From positions 40,211,820 through 40,275,819 of the forward strand of contig CM055092.1 in assembly GCA_029204225.1 (NCBI GenBank): DNA of 64,000 nucleotides, given 5' to 3'. This document shows, in pieces, positions 44,601-55,794 of this stretch (position 1 is the first letter of the stretch; each line of letters opens with the position of its first letter). The stretch is from Diphasiastrum complanatum (Eukaryota; Streptophyta; Lycopodiopsida; Lycopodiales; Lycopodiaceae). Both the position numbers and the translations under genes were made by a program. The notes under the pieces are model-generated. The model did no database searches, was not told where the DNA came from, and saw only the letters and a list, made by a program, of their open reading frames with translations.

Positions 44601-46000
44601 GTAACAGGATTAGCAATAACTTGCTTTCCATAAAAATGTCTACATGAATCTTCTTTTCAAGAAATCAGAATGAGCGTTGATCTATCATCTTACATCCAGC
44701 AAAGAAGCAATGCACTCACTCTTCAGAGATTGTGAATCACTCCCTGCTCACCAATATGTAGGAATGAAATTATATGCTCAAAGATTGAATGAACACGCTC
44801 TGCTCACCCAGAAAATAAGAAACTCTCCTCTCTTCCCAATGCCAGAATGTAAGAATGCTTCTCAATGTTTCTTCCCTTCCTATTCCTCGTGAGTGAGAGA
44901 GAGAACGAGAGCAGTTTCCAACTTTTCACTTTCAAACACCATCCTATTGTTATTTTCCATTGAATCCCCTTCATAGGATTCAATTTTACTTCCTTTGATA
45001 AAGCTTTTGAAGTTCAATTGACAAGTGTCAATTGATAGGTTGATGGCTTCGAATCATCCTGTACTCCATGGTGCAACCATCTCCAACGACTACGAGAAGG
45101 GCAATTTCTTCAAAACCGACTTTCAATAAAGCTTGTAGCACATTATATATCATTTCTTTGTTTCAGTTTGAAAACCATCACATGAATATGAGTTTTGGCC
45201 TCTTCGGAGAATTTCAAAATTGATCAATCAGGTTGTATTTCAATCTTCCGCATTGTGTCAACCTCGACAATTCTTTTTGTCCAAGGCACCTAAATGTCTT
45301 CTAAGCATTTTTACCTGCAAAATTTTATTTTGACTGATATATTTTGCAGTGTCCTCAATCGATAAGGATTCATCGATTTTTATCCAGAACTCTTTCAATT
45401 GTGAAGCAATGTTACTAATTTCTTGATTTTAGCTAGAACTCCAAATTGTCTTCGATAATCTTTGATGGATCATGATTAATTACTGTTTGAACAATTTTGA
45501 ACTTGCCAACGTATTTTATTTTGTGGAATCTTTTCGGACCTTATGATAAGGTCATGGTCCTAATTCTTCAAGGACATCCTTAATCTTCAAAAGGGTATTA
45601 TTTGTCACGATCATTGATTTAATTGTCGTATTTTCATTGGTTTGTTATTTTCGTCTTGAACTGAACTTTGATTGTTGTTGTTTGCAAGACCCTTAGCCTT
45701 TGGACCTTTCCTTAAAACTTAAGTCAGTGTCCTAAAGGTACCTGTTGGGCATCTTTTATTAATCATAATTTAACAAGTACATTGATCAACTACAACATGG
45801 CAAACAATGGCCATTAACAACTATAGATATTTTTGTCCATCAGAGTCACTTATAAGTATTGTTATCTATCAAACTTACTAAATAGTAAAGTCTTAAAAAG
45901 AGCTCTGATTCTTCTGATATGATTGTCATTTGATGACTTGATACATTCAAACCTGCCATAGAATTTTAAAGCTACTCTTTAACATAGCTACATTCGTACA
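44601..46000. other. No gene recognised
   Basis: No frame with a family motif was seen on either strand. The part after about 45,900 probably contains decayed 5' sequence of the copy D partner gene. Confidence 0.4.
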
Positions 46001-46236
46001 TCAGTTAAAAGTGGCATAATAGCAGATTTGGCATATGAGATACATCTAACACATTTTCTTCTAGAAAATCAGCATCAATTATTATAGTTGCTAAAATTTT
46101 AAAATTTTGACCAGAAAAATGCACTACAATTCTTCCTTCTATAATTGAGGGCCCTGGTGTAGAGGCATTTTCTGATATATATCTCAGATTTAAGTCTCTA
46201 CTCAGTACTCCGTTATTCAAATCTTAGAATAAGGAG

Positions 46237-47220
46237 ATGATTCATTATCAGGACCTGGTGGCACTCGACAATCATATCTATAAAGCTAAGCTTGACAGAA
46301 TGTTTACCAAGTTACATAATGATTTCAACTCTGTAGATGAGTGCCTAATTCATAATAAAAAATGTAGATTTGTTGATTTTCAGTCTGTTTTTATTTTATT
46401 TTTTTTGTTAAATATTTCTGACGATTCGGAGGCTGTCTCTTCCACTTCTGAAGCTGTTTCTTCTAGTGGTACAAAGTCTAAAAAGTCAAAGATTATAGAT
46501 GTAGATACTTTTTTTATTGATACGAGCGTTCATTTAGATGATTGTTCTGATTTTGATCTTGCTCAAAATAGGACATCGTTTATAGGCCCTAGAACACCCA
46601 CTACCCTCTCTCCTTCTGATAAATCTTTGATCACTTTGCCTACTTATAATATAGATAATAATTCCTTTTTGACAATATCGGATATATCGGATCTTTTTTA
46701 CTTCACTGAAGCTGAGACTCTTTGCATTTTGAACAAAGAGCTTGATGCATTTCAGGAAACAATTTTTCTTGATAATTTTGCAATTTGTCGATGATGGTAG
46801 AGATCTTCTGTTGAAAATTTTTCAAGAGATCATACACTGGGGCACTATCTGAAGTTTTTATATAGAATAATGAGATGAGTGTTGCTCATTCAAAATTCCA
46901 TCAACATGGTGAAACTATGATTATGGCAATCAAGACATTGTCTCATTTTGTTGGAGGACATAATTTCAGTAAGGTGCATAAAATAATTTTTGTAAAGAAA
47001 ATCATTGCAGTTAAAATTTTTAATATAAGAACCAGTGAATTCCATGTTCAGATCATCTCATTTTGCATTGGATGCTGCTTACGTTGATCTGAGTAAGCAT
47101 GAAAACTATGAGCTATTGGATCCATACGAAAGAAAAAAATTGTTGCATGATTCTAAGTTGCAACTTTCATTGGAGAAAATATTGGAAGCAGATTATATAC
47201 TGCTGAATTGTACTTCGTAA
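46237..47220 (+). pseudogene. Two-gene family copy D: acidic partner protein
   Basis: The 185-codon frame (46237-46794) contains YKAKLDRMFTKLHNDF, an SVFILFFLLN hydrophobic stretch, a Ser/Asp/Lys linker and ISDLFYFTEAETLCIL, in the same order as copy B (FIARLNRFISHL, ITVIFLLNEF, LGLREDEMLAAL). After an interruption, 47,035-47,220 reads YVDLSKHENYELLDPYE, shared with copy A. The N-terminal third seen in copy B is missing or decayed. Function is unknown. It converges with the transposase-like gene, as in copy A. Confidence 0.6.
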
Positions 47221-47289
47221 ATATTTTTATCTAATATACAAAATTTTATTGTGTGTCTATAGCCTACTAGCTTATATAAATTTGCATGC

Positions 47290-48030
47290 TTTTTGAAATT
47301 TTTTATAATTCGTCGATTTTGTATTATGACGAATTTGGATTCTTCTGAAAAACCATTGGAAAGGTTGCAGTATATAGCTAGTTTTTGTGCTAGTCCCGCC
47401 ATGTTGCGTACTTTTATGAAATGCCGCTCTTGCTTGCCAATGAGATTTTTCCCTTGCGATGACCATATGCTAAGAGTCCACTATTTCTTGCAAAGAATGT
47501 TGAATGATGTCGTAATATGTGCTGCATATCATAAAAACATAATTTAAATCGAAACCATAAGTATCTAATTTAATTGCACATATTTGTCTATCGTAGTGTA
47601 AAATCCCAATCTTACCATATAATGTGTTATATGATCAATACCCCATGCACTTGAACTGCATCCACAAATTCATTGGTTGTTTTCTGTATCATTTGTACAT
47701 CAATATTTGAAAATTTATCTTTTCTCAAGTATTTCACCATGTTGTCTAACTTTTTTCAAACTTCTACTTTGTGTATACGAGTAGTTACGCACCTCCGCAT
47801 GCAATGTACAGATATGAACATTTCGTAGAGGAATCGATAGTACAGGTTTCCAATTAGAATCTTCTCGATCTCTTGATATTCATGTACCCCTTGTCATGTC
47901 TTTTGCTGTTTTCATGCAGTACAAACAAGGGTGTTTAGAGTTAGCGCCATAAGATACATTGAACATACATTTTAATGTCTTCAGATCTCTTGCTAAATGC
48001 CATTCAATGTTGAAAGTGCCAATTCCAGGA
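47290..48030 (-). pseudogene. Two-gene family copy D: transposase-like gene, broken
   Basis: On the minus strand, 48,010-47,920 reads ARDLKTLKCMFNVSYGAN then CLYC. Near 47,830-47,790 comes WKPVLSIPLRNVHICTLHAE, and near 47,760-47,660 KKLDNMVKYLRKDKF and EFVDAV. Near 47,470-47,340 comes REKSHWQARAAFHKSTQHGG, then FQWF. The order matches copy B. Stops and frame changes separate the blocks, and a splice donor-like GGTAAG follows HIIW near 47,615. Confidence 0.65.
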
Positions 48031-49170
<1,140 letters not shown>

Positions 49171-49489
49171 AACACAATTTCCTATTGAATGGGTAATTTT
49201 TTCAACTAAGGAGAAACATTTGGAATATTCCCTAAGATACTTCAAAAAATAACCTCTTTATATGGGTGTCAACAAAAAAGCAATACGCATGTGCAAAGTA
49301 TTTTTCAAATTACATTAAAAGAGAGACTTTTTTTTTGTTTTTGACAAGAATAACAATTATACCATTTTTTGGGGTTCTCAAGACCACTTGGAAGAACATT
49401 TCCTTTCAAAGAGTACCAAGTTTAAAAAAGAAGCACATTTTTAAAATGCTCATACTCTTACGATATAAAAGTGACAAACAAAAAAAGTA

Positions 49490-49745
49490 ATTACTTATAT
49501 TTTCAAAACTCTTTGGACTCATACATGTCCAAATGCTAGTCACTATCAATCCCATCACTATTAGTAGTTATAGGTGGTGATAATCCTGTAAGTGGTGGAA
49601 GAAGCATTCTCTTCTTCACTATGTACTAAAACATTGCCTTCCTCATGATGCAAGCCATAATTTTCACAGTTTCCCATACTTCTTCTGGTTCGTGAGGACA
49701 ATTTTTTGCTTTAGGATTTCAATAGTAGACTTTCTCGAATGACCT
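49490..49745 (-). pseudogene. Possible C-terminal exon of the transposon protein
   Basis: The minus-strand reading SFEKVYY, stop, NPKAKNCPHEPEEVWETV continues open for about 30 codons, then is broken by further stops. It lies in the right place and orientation to be the 3' part of the gene at 50,703-50,405, but no family motif confirms it. Confidence 0.25.
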
Positions 49746-49846
49746 AATTGATGAGCATGAAGTCATACACTAAAATATCCACTTCCCAAATTCTTTTTCA
49801 TTCTAGTTTCGATGCTTAACCATTCTATGTACATTATTGTTTGTAG

Positions 49847-50215
49847 TTCATTTAAAATGAATAACTTTTTAACTGTAGCTCCAATTGAGACAAAAATCAT
49901 ACCGTTGGAAAGCGCTCAACGAGAGCTTTCCAATGGTACCTAATGGCCTACTTCTGAGCTATCGTTCAAAAGTTATGGCCGGTCAAAGTTTCAGACCAAA
50001 AAAAAGGTCCACATATCTCTCAAAGAGACACACAAGAGAGATATGTGGACTTTTTTTTTGGGTCTGAAACTTTGACCGGCCATAACTTTTGAACGGTAGT
50101 CGGAAGTAGGTCATATAGCATACCCTTGGAAAGTTCTCATCAAGTGCTTACCAACGGTATAGTTTTCGTCTCAAAGGGAGCTACGGTTAAAAAGTTATGC
50201 TGTTTTAAATGAGAA
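49847..50215. mobile_element. Foldback/MITE-like hairpin, about 369 bp
   Basis: ATAACTTTTTAACTGTAGCT (49861) faces AGCTACGGTTAAAAAGTTAT (ending 50199). The inverted similarity runs in to GTCCACATATCTCT (50007-50020) and AGAGATATGTGGAC (50037-50050), leaving a loop of about 15 bp. Outer ends TCATTTAAAA and TTTTAAATGA extend the arms. Arms are about 175 bp with scattered mismatches. No coding capacity is seen. It sits between the two pieces of the minus-strand transposon gene. Confidence 0.75.
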
Positions 50216-50404
50216 TTGCATATTATGCTATGAATAACATGTCATGTTTGTGGGCTGCTCCCGACGCCGAATTATAGCATTATTAAGAAAAACTTTTTTT
50301 TTCAATTCTAATGAGCTATGTTACGTAGAATTTAAATTTGAGTGTTTTGATTGGTCCATGTGTAAGCGAAATTTGAGAAAAAAATATAAAAAATATCTTT
50401 ACAA

Positions 50405-50703
50405 TTAGAACTCCTCTACAGTGTTTTTTTTTTTATCCATCCCATCAATGACAATGCCAAAATACTTCTCTGGAAATCCAAAGCATTTTTTACGGTGATG
50501 CATTATTTTTTGACATTCCGCTGCTTGTTCATCTCTATGATCATTCAAAGGTGACTTCACCGCCGCAATCTCCGTCGGATCCCTTAAGGCTTTTCTTTTA
50601 CTTTTCAATTCTACACACGTACTGCATACTTCCATTTGCACTTTTCGTGGAATAGAGGCATTATTGAAATCTCTCAAAGTTTTGTGAAATATCGCACTCC
50701 CCT
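50405..50703 (-). pseudogene. Transposon-protein fragment with IDGMD motif
   Basis: The exon appears to start after a TTTTCAG acceptor at 50,703. It reads GSAIFHKTLRDFNNASIPRK, CSTCVELKSKRKAL, LNDHRDEQAAECQKIMHHRK and YFGIVIDGMDKKK. A Cys-x2-Cys with a basic helix, followed by IDGMD, resembles a block I remember from uncharacterised transposon-derived proteins of animals and protists. The frame ends soon after a long A run, a likely frameshift. The methyltransferase gene starts head-to-head at the same point. Role (transposase) is inferred. Confidence 0.45.
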
Positions 50704-51866
50704 GAAAAGACGAAGAGAGTCAAAGTCCTGGCCAAGAAAAAATTAAAAAACGATGACGAATCATTTGGCAGCTCTGATAGTGACGGTGGTTCTGATAGCG
50801 AGGCCATACTTCCTGGTGGTTTGCTAAAGACGGGTGTAATAAAGACTGATCAGAATAAAATCAAGGAGACAATTCAAAACGAAAAGATTGCGTCGCGCAA
50901 GATCTTCACCTTGCCTATTGAAAAAGTTCATTGGCCTCCTATTGACCCCGATAAATGTAGGAGGACGATGGAAGTGAGAGCTCCTCACAAAGTGCATGTC
51001 ACTAATTTGATGAAGAAAATGAAGCTAAATCCACATGCGACTATTGTGCCTATCATTGTGTTAGTGATCCTTAACAGTGTCCTTCCAAGAAAGATTTTAA
51101 TGAGAAAAAAATTGAGCTTTATGATTATTATGTTATTGGTGGATCCCACTCAACCGAGGCACGAAGACATCTAGTGGCCGCTTATCCGACTACGAGTATT
51201 TTTTGATTTGTTGAATGTAAAATATTCTATTATCTGACACTCGAAGAAGCGAAGTTACTTGTCTGGGATCACAATAATGATAACGATTACAATGCCAGGA
51301 TGTCATTTCTTGAAAAAATACGATTTTTTCACCATGAATATGTTGATTATCTTAAATCTCACGAAAAAGCTGATGGTGCATTGAGGCACCAATGTTTGCT
51401 AGAGGTTGGAGTTGTCATTAATGAGTCTGAAAAGTCACATGGCCTACGTAAATATGATTTGTGGTTTCAATTGGCTTTTCGTCAAGGACAAGTGTGGGAT
51501 ATTCAAGACACTATTTTTAGAATGTGGGAGAATAAGGAGCTGAAGGGCCAGAAGGTCTCGAAGGAAAAAGTTGTTCTTACCACTTTGTTGAAAGAGGGTA
51601 CAAAGAAGCTTGACCTTCAGATTGAGGAGCTCGCTGATGATATGAGGGGGTACTGGTGGAGATCTCTGCAGGGAATCAAGAATGAGACCACCATTGTGTC
51701 GGTGCTTTCACGTGTAGTCTCAAAGGAGCTTAGCATGGACAAAATGCACCTTGAGTTTAAGAAGTAGGCTATTTTGATATTTAGTCGTTTAATGTTGTTA
51801 TTAGTATAATACTTGCTTTGCTAATCTATTTACTTGATTGAGTTGGTGATACTTAGTCTATGTAGA

Positions 51867-51925
51867 GCATCGAGTGGTAAACCAACTCGATGCACTGCAT
51901 CGAGTTAGTAACACCAACTCAATGC
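51867..51925. repeat. Two adjacent palindromes inside a methyltransferase-gene intron
   Basis: 51867-51893 is GCATCGAGT, a short middle, ACTCGATGC. 51897-51925 is GCATCGAGTT, a short middle, AACTCAATGC. The period is about 30 bp. Single arms GAGTTGGTG (51,839) and CATCGAAT (51,930) lie on either side, hinting at a longer decayed array. Confidence 0.7.
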
Positions 51926-52307
51926 ACGTCATCGAATTTTTGTTGCTTACCTCTCACAATTATTATCTGTTTTTCTCATCACGGTATATCTGCTGTCACA
52001 AAGTGTTCATCCAAATTCAAGAGGTGATGATGAAGCGGCTGAACTGCGCCAGCTGGAATGAGGTCAAACAAAACTATCCGACTACCAGTTCAACGAAAGC
52101 TCCGTTTGAATTCTTTTCGGCTTTCCAGAATTATAAGGTAAGAATATAAAAACAATATATTTATGTTTTGTTTTAAATCTTTATGATGTATTATTAAACT
52201 TATATATTTGATGTTGTGGTTTTACAACCAAAAAAGGCAAAGGCTGGAGAGGACTTGGATTGCCCTCCAATCTTTTTGTCGCATATATAGAGGGATAAGG
52301 AAAAATG

Positions 52308-52395
52308 CTTCTTGGTTTCCAAGGGGAGGTTCGAACCTGGGACCAAAGAAACTTTGGATGCCAAGCTAACCAGTTGAGCCAACCCCGTTGGGTCT
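52308..52395 (-). mobile_element. Short tRNA-derived SINE insertion (88 bp)
   Basis: Read on the minus strand, TTGGCTCAACTGGTTAGC resembles a polymerase III A box and GGTTCGAACC is a perfect B box. The order and spacing are those of tRNA-derived SINEs such as plant Au-like elements. It is flanked by perfect 14-bp duplications GATAAGGAAAAATG (52294-52307 and 52396-52409). It sits inside the methyltransferase motif-IV exon and, with one duplication, adds 102 bp, so the frame is kept. Confidence 0.8.
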
Positions 52396-54300
52396 GATAA
52401 GGAAAAATGAATGAGGATTCAGTTAAAAGATTCCCTCCCGCCAATGTCTGAGGATTATAAAACCTTCACTTGTCTTTTGGATCCGATGAGGACATTTACG
52501 TATCGAGTTGTTTGTTCTGATGTCTCGAAATTGATAGAAGACGTCCCAAAGCATAAGTATATTCTTGCCATTGTGGATATTCCATATGGTTTCAGAATGT
52601 CTGGCTCCATTAATGACTTGAGACCATCTCCTTACCCTCAAATAATGAAGCTGGTGACTGATTTTGCTACCTTGACAACATTTTCTTTATGGAGATGTGT
52701 GATTTTCCATAGCGTGGCTCAATCGTCATCAGTCATTGCATCTCTGAAAGCTACATGTCATGCTATTGAGCACCTTGTATGGTATGTCATTTTAATTACA
52801 TATTGTGATATTTATTTTGATTTAGTTAATGTTTGAAAATGTATGTCTGAATACTAATATGGTATAACATATGTAGGAACAAAACAAAACTTGAACGTGC
52901 ACTGGGTTGCCGGCTTATCAGTTCTTTTAGAATCATGACCGTGGGCTACTATGATGCCCATGAGAAAAAGAGATTGCGGATCATTGCAATGAGCAATGTA
53001 GTAATGTCATTTCTTGTCCAGCTGTCACTCGAAAATTGAGACACTTGGAGGGTGATAGGTCTTTGGTTAACCCTTACCAAAAGCCTCAGAGATTAATCAA
53101 TAAGTTGATTGATATGTTTTCGAATGAGGATGATTGGATTATGGACATGTTTGCAGGAATAGGTATGAAGATGTGTTTCTTTGCTTAAAATTAGTTCTTA
53201 TTATTGATTATTAACTTTTGAATTTAATTTTTATTTTTTACAAATTACTTATTCTTTTATATACTTTTACATGTAAGTACTACCACATATTGTGCCCTTA
53301 AGATAAAAAGGAATTGTGTAGTTGTTGAAGTGGATGAAGTCCAGGCAACCTATATTGAGATGAGAGTGGCTGCTATTCGAGAACTTCCAAATGAAGATCA
53401 GGAAGTTGGGGCTCGAACAATCGACAATAGTGAGAGGTTCCAAAGTGTCTCATCCGAACTGGTTCCCCCACTACTAAACGAAGAAGGGGAGCTAGTTGGG
53501 TTGAAAGATGATATTAATGAGCCCCCTCAAGATTTCACTAATAAGGCTACTGATGTCGTTGATGTGGGGCAAGCCTCTCAATCAACCCAGAAGGCCTTAC
53601 CTGAGATGTTACTAGATATTGCTTGATACGTTAGGGAATATATGTTGTTGGATATTGATTTGCAGACATAAATGTAATTGGCCAAAACCTTATGTTATTG
53701 GATACTTATATTTGAATGGAAAGTACCAAAATTGAAAATCAAATTTTTATTTTTGTGAGATTCACAATGATATATTTGAGATATTATGTTTCGTGAGCTT
53801 ATTCTTAGATTTATAAAAAGTTCTTGTTTATTTATGTAGTATTATTCTGCGTTTTGATAAATTTATTTGCTATAAAAAAAATTTATTAGATATGTTTTAT
53901 GCAATCTAATACATCATTATAATGTTTTGAAAATATCTAGATGCCAATATTTAGATGACATTTAAAATATGAATAATTTATTAATGATTTATGCAAGTAC
54001 CTATAACAAAATCTCAGCGAAGAGTTAATTAGCTATATGAATTTGAAATTCATTTTTTGTTTGTGATATTTTTTAAAACAATATCAAATTTGCAATGCAC
54101 GTAATTGTGTAGTACTAATGTATTTTTGAAAATATGGTATGTGCATCTTAAGGATTTTAAAAAGTCAAAAAGCCTGCACTTAAAAAAATAATTTTACCCA
54201 AAAATGTGATTTTATTTTTGGTACCTTGATTTTTTAAGTTTTGAAGGGAATCTTCTTAGGAGAAATCTTTTCAATTACCCACTCAATAGGAAATTGTGTT

Positions 54301-54690
54301 AGGAGGAGGTGAACTTTTTTCTCTATACGCCTAACCGTAAACTCTAATTATAAAACACTAATCCCTTATCTTGATTCTCGTAAATTGGACTCCTAATACA
54401 GGGGCTGAGGAACCTCTTCGTACATTCTAAAAATAGTGACTCCTGACGGTCTCAGCTTTGCGAGGGTTGTCATCTTGGTTCCCATAATCATTTGTCCTAA
54501 AGCCCCTTACCCCAAATCCATTTACCTAGATCCCTTACTCCAAATCCTAAAAACCTAACACCTAAAACCCTAAACCCTAAACCACAAGACTCCTTACCTT
54601 AAACTCTAAAACTAAATCCCAAAGCCTCTTGCTCTAAATACTAAAACTAAAACACCAAGCCCCTTTCCCTACATGTTTTACTTTAAATCT
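54301..54690. repeat. Degenerate telomere-like repeats, interstitial
   Basis: Three intact CCCTAAA-type units occur in AAACCCTAAACCCTAAACC near 54,567-54,585. They lie within about 200 bp (54,490-54,660) of looser variants such as AATCCTAAAAACCTAAC and AACTCTAAAACTAAA. This is an old, decayed tract just outside the TIR unit, not a chromosome end. Confidence 0.65.
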
Positions 54691-54699
54691 CGTAAACTA

Positions 54700-54883
54700 G
54701 ATACCTAAAGGAGCAGATTCTAAATCGAAGCGAACCTTCAAATTCAAATTTTGTCGAAGACAATGCAGAATGCTCCAGAGCAACATAAGAGACGACAAGA
54801 AACGCAGCAGCATATGTTTGTGCTGATCTATGTTGTTCATCAAATTCAAAAATTCGAGAAGTAGTACTTGATTTGGGAGCCAC
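54700..54883 (+). pseudogene. Copia-6: left part, protease start
   Basis: Plus-strand codons just before 54,883 read VVLDLGA. The reading resumes at 59,129 as TSLFFSKQILSDY. Together this is the DSGAT-type active site of a copia aspartic protease, here DLGAT. Upstream coding sequence is broken by stops. Confidence 0.65.
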
Positions 54884-55584
54884 TGTGAAAGTACTGTACT
54901 TTAGGACCATAAATGGATCTACAAAAGATCCACAAGAGTGATTGGATGCTTGCTTAACAATCTATCAAAAAACTAGACACAAAAAAGTTGATCTAGATTG
55001 GCAATTTGACAAACAACAAGCATTAACAATCAAAAGCATTGATAAACATTGAAATCCGAGCCCACACGTGTGTACTACAGGCTGTAGTACAGCCTTCAAC
55101 CTGAGAAACAAGTAGAAATCGATTTGGTTTCATTTGGATCACAAAAACTCAATGTACATAGTGAACTAGCTTGAGATTGCCAATGAGCTCCAAAAATTTT
55201 CTATCTTCTCACTATGGAGAGAGGGAATACATAGCAAATTCAACTTCCTTCTTGAAGTTAGGTGGATTTCCAGCATGTAATAAGGAAGTTAACTCACTCT
55301 CCTTGACCTAAAATGAAACCCTAGTCTATTTCCTAGAGTTATGCTTGGTAGGTAGCTAGTTGGTCAAATTTTCACCTTAAACTTAGGTGTAGGTCCTATA
55401 AAGTAGGGATGACCACCAAATAGACATGACCAACTCTCTTGACTTGACCTAACCTACATTAGGATGGGTTTCCCACGTGGCATCATGGCCTCACATGTGT
55501 GGGACCCACTTGTGTACACAATTTACACTATTCTACATGGTTTTTGATCAAGCTAGATTTGCCAATTTTTGGCAATTCTTCACA
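54884..55584 (-). repeat. Copia-3 3' LTR (701 bp)
   Basis: It starts TGTGAAAGTACTG and ends TTCTTCACA. A purine tract (minus-sense TTTGAGGAGGAG) lies just inside at 55,585-55,596. Confidence 0.9.
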
Positions 55585-55794
55585 CTCCTCCTCAAATTTA
55601 GCTTGATCTATTTACAACTCTCTTGATAAATGAATTAAAGCTTTTAGAAGTGTCTAAAAAATCCAGCTACAAACAAGGAACTTTTGAGACTCCAATAGAG
55701 ATTGATGTCCATGAAGGATCTTTCACCACCTCTTAGAGAATCCCTTACAAGATGTTCCATAAATGTGTCTATATACATGTAGCACACTTCAAAA

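Larger units (their letters stand above)
50704..53626 (+). pseudogene. ParB-like plus beta-class DNA methyltransferase, multi-exon, decayed
   Basis: Pieces in order: a Ser/Asp/Lys linker, HWPPIDPDKCRRTMEVRAP, then (after a frameshift near 51,065) YYVIGGSHSTEARRHL, which resembles the GxH/R core of ParB/sulfiredoxin-fold domains. A helical region follows (51,300-51,767). Exons near 52,004-52,137 and 52,236-52,781 contain VDIPYGF, a variant of methyltransferase motif IV (DPPY). The exon from 52,877 ends NPYQKPQRLINKLIDMF then DWIMDMFAGIG at 53,160, which is motif I. The last exon (about 53,277-53,626) starts TTYCALKIKRN and VVVEVDE. Motif IV before motif I is the beta class (N4-cytosine or N6-adenine DNA methylation). 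Lesions: frameshifts near 51,065 and 53,020, stops near 51,074, 51,203, 52,290 and 52,404, and a poor acceptor at 53,276. It would act on DNA; substrate is unknown. Confidence 0.6.
49171..54300. mobile_element. Candidate 5.1-kb DNA transposon carrying a methyltransferase gene
   Basis: AACACAATTTCCTATTGA begins at 49171 and its inverse (TCAATAGGAAATTGTGTT, with one mismatch in the following bases) ends at 54300. The inversion covers about 28 bp with a single difference, and weaker similarity continues inward. AGGA flanks both ends (49167-49170 and 54301-54304), a possible 4-bp target-site duplication. Inside are an opposite-strand transposon-protein fragment, a foldback element, the decayed ParB/methyltransferase gene and a SINE insertion. 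I know no described superfamily with this cargo. The TIRs are short enough that coincidence must still be tested. Confidence 0.5.

Noticed and set aside
52308-52395. Functional tRNA gene
   Set aside because: A and B boxes are present, but the flanking 14-bp duplications and lack of a complete cloverleaf with acceptor stem fit a SINE insertion.
54490-54660. True chromosome end
   Set aside because: Only a few intact CCCTAAA units occur, amid degenerate ones, with unrelated sequence on both sides.
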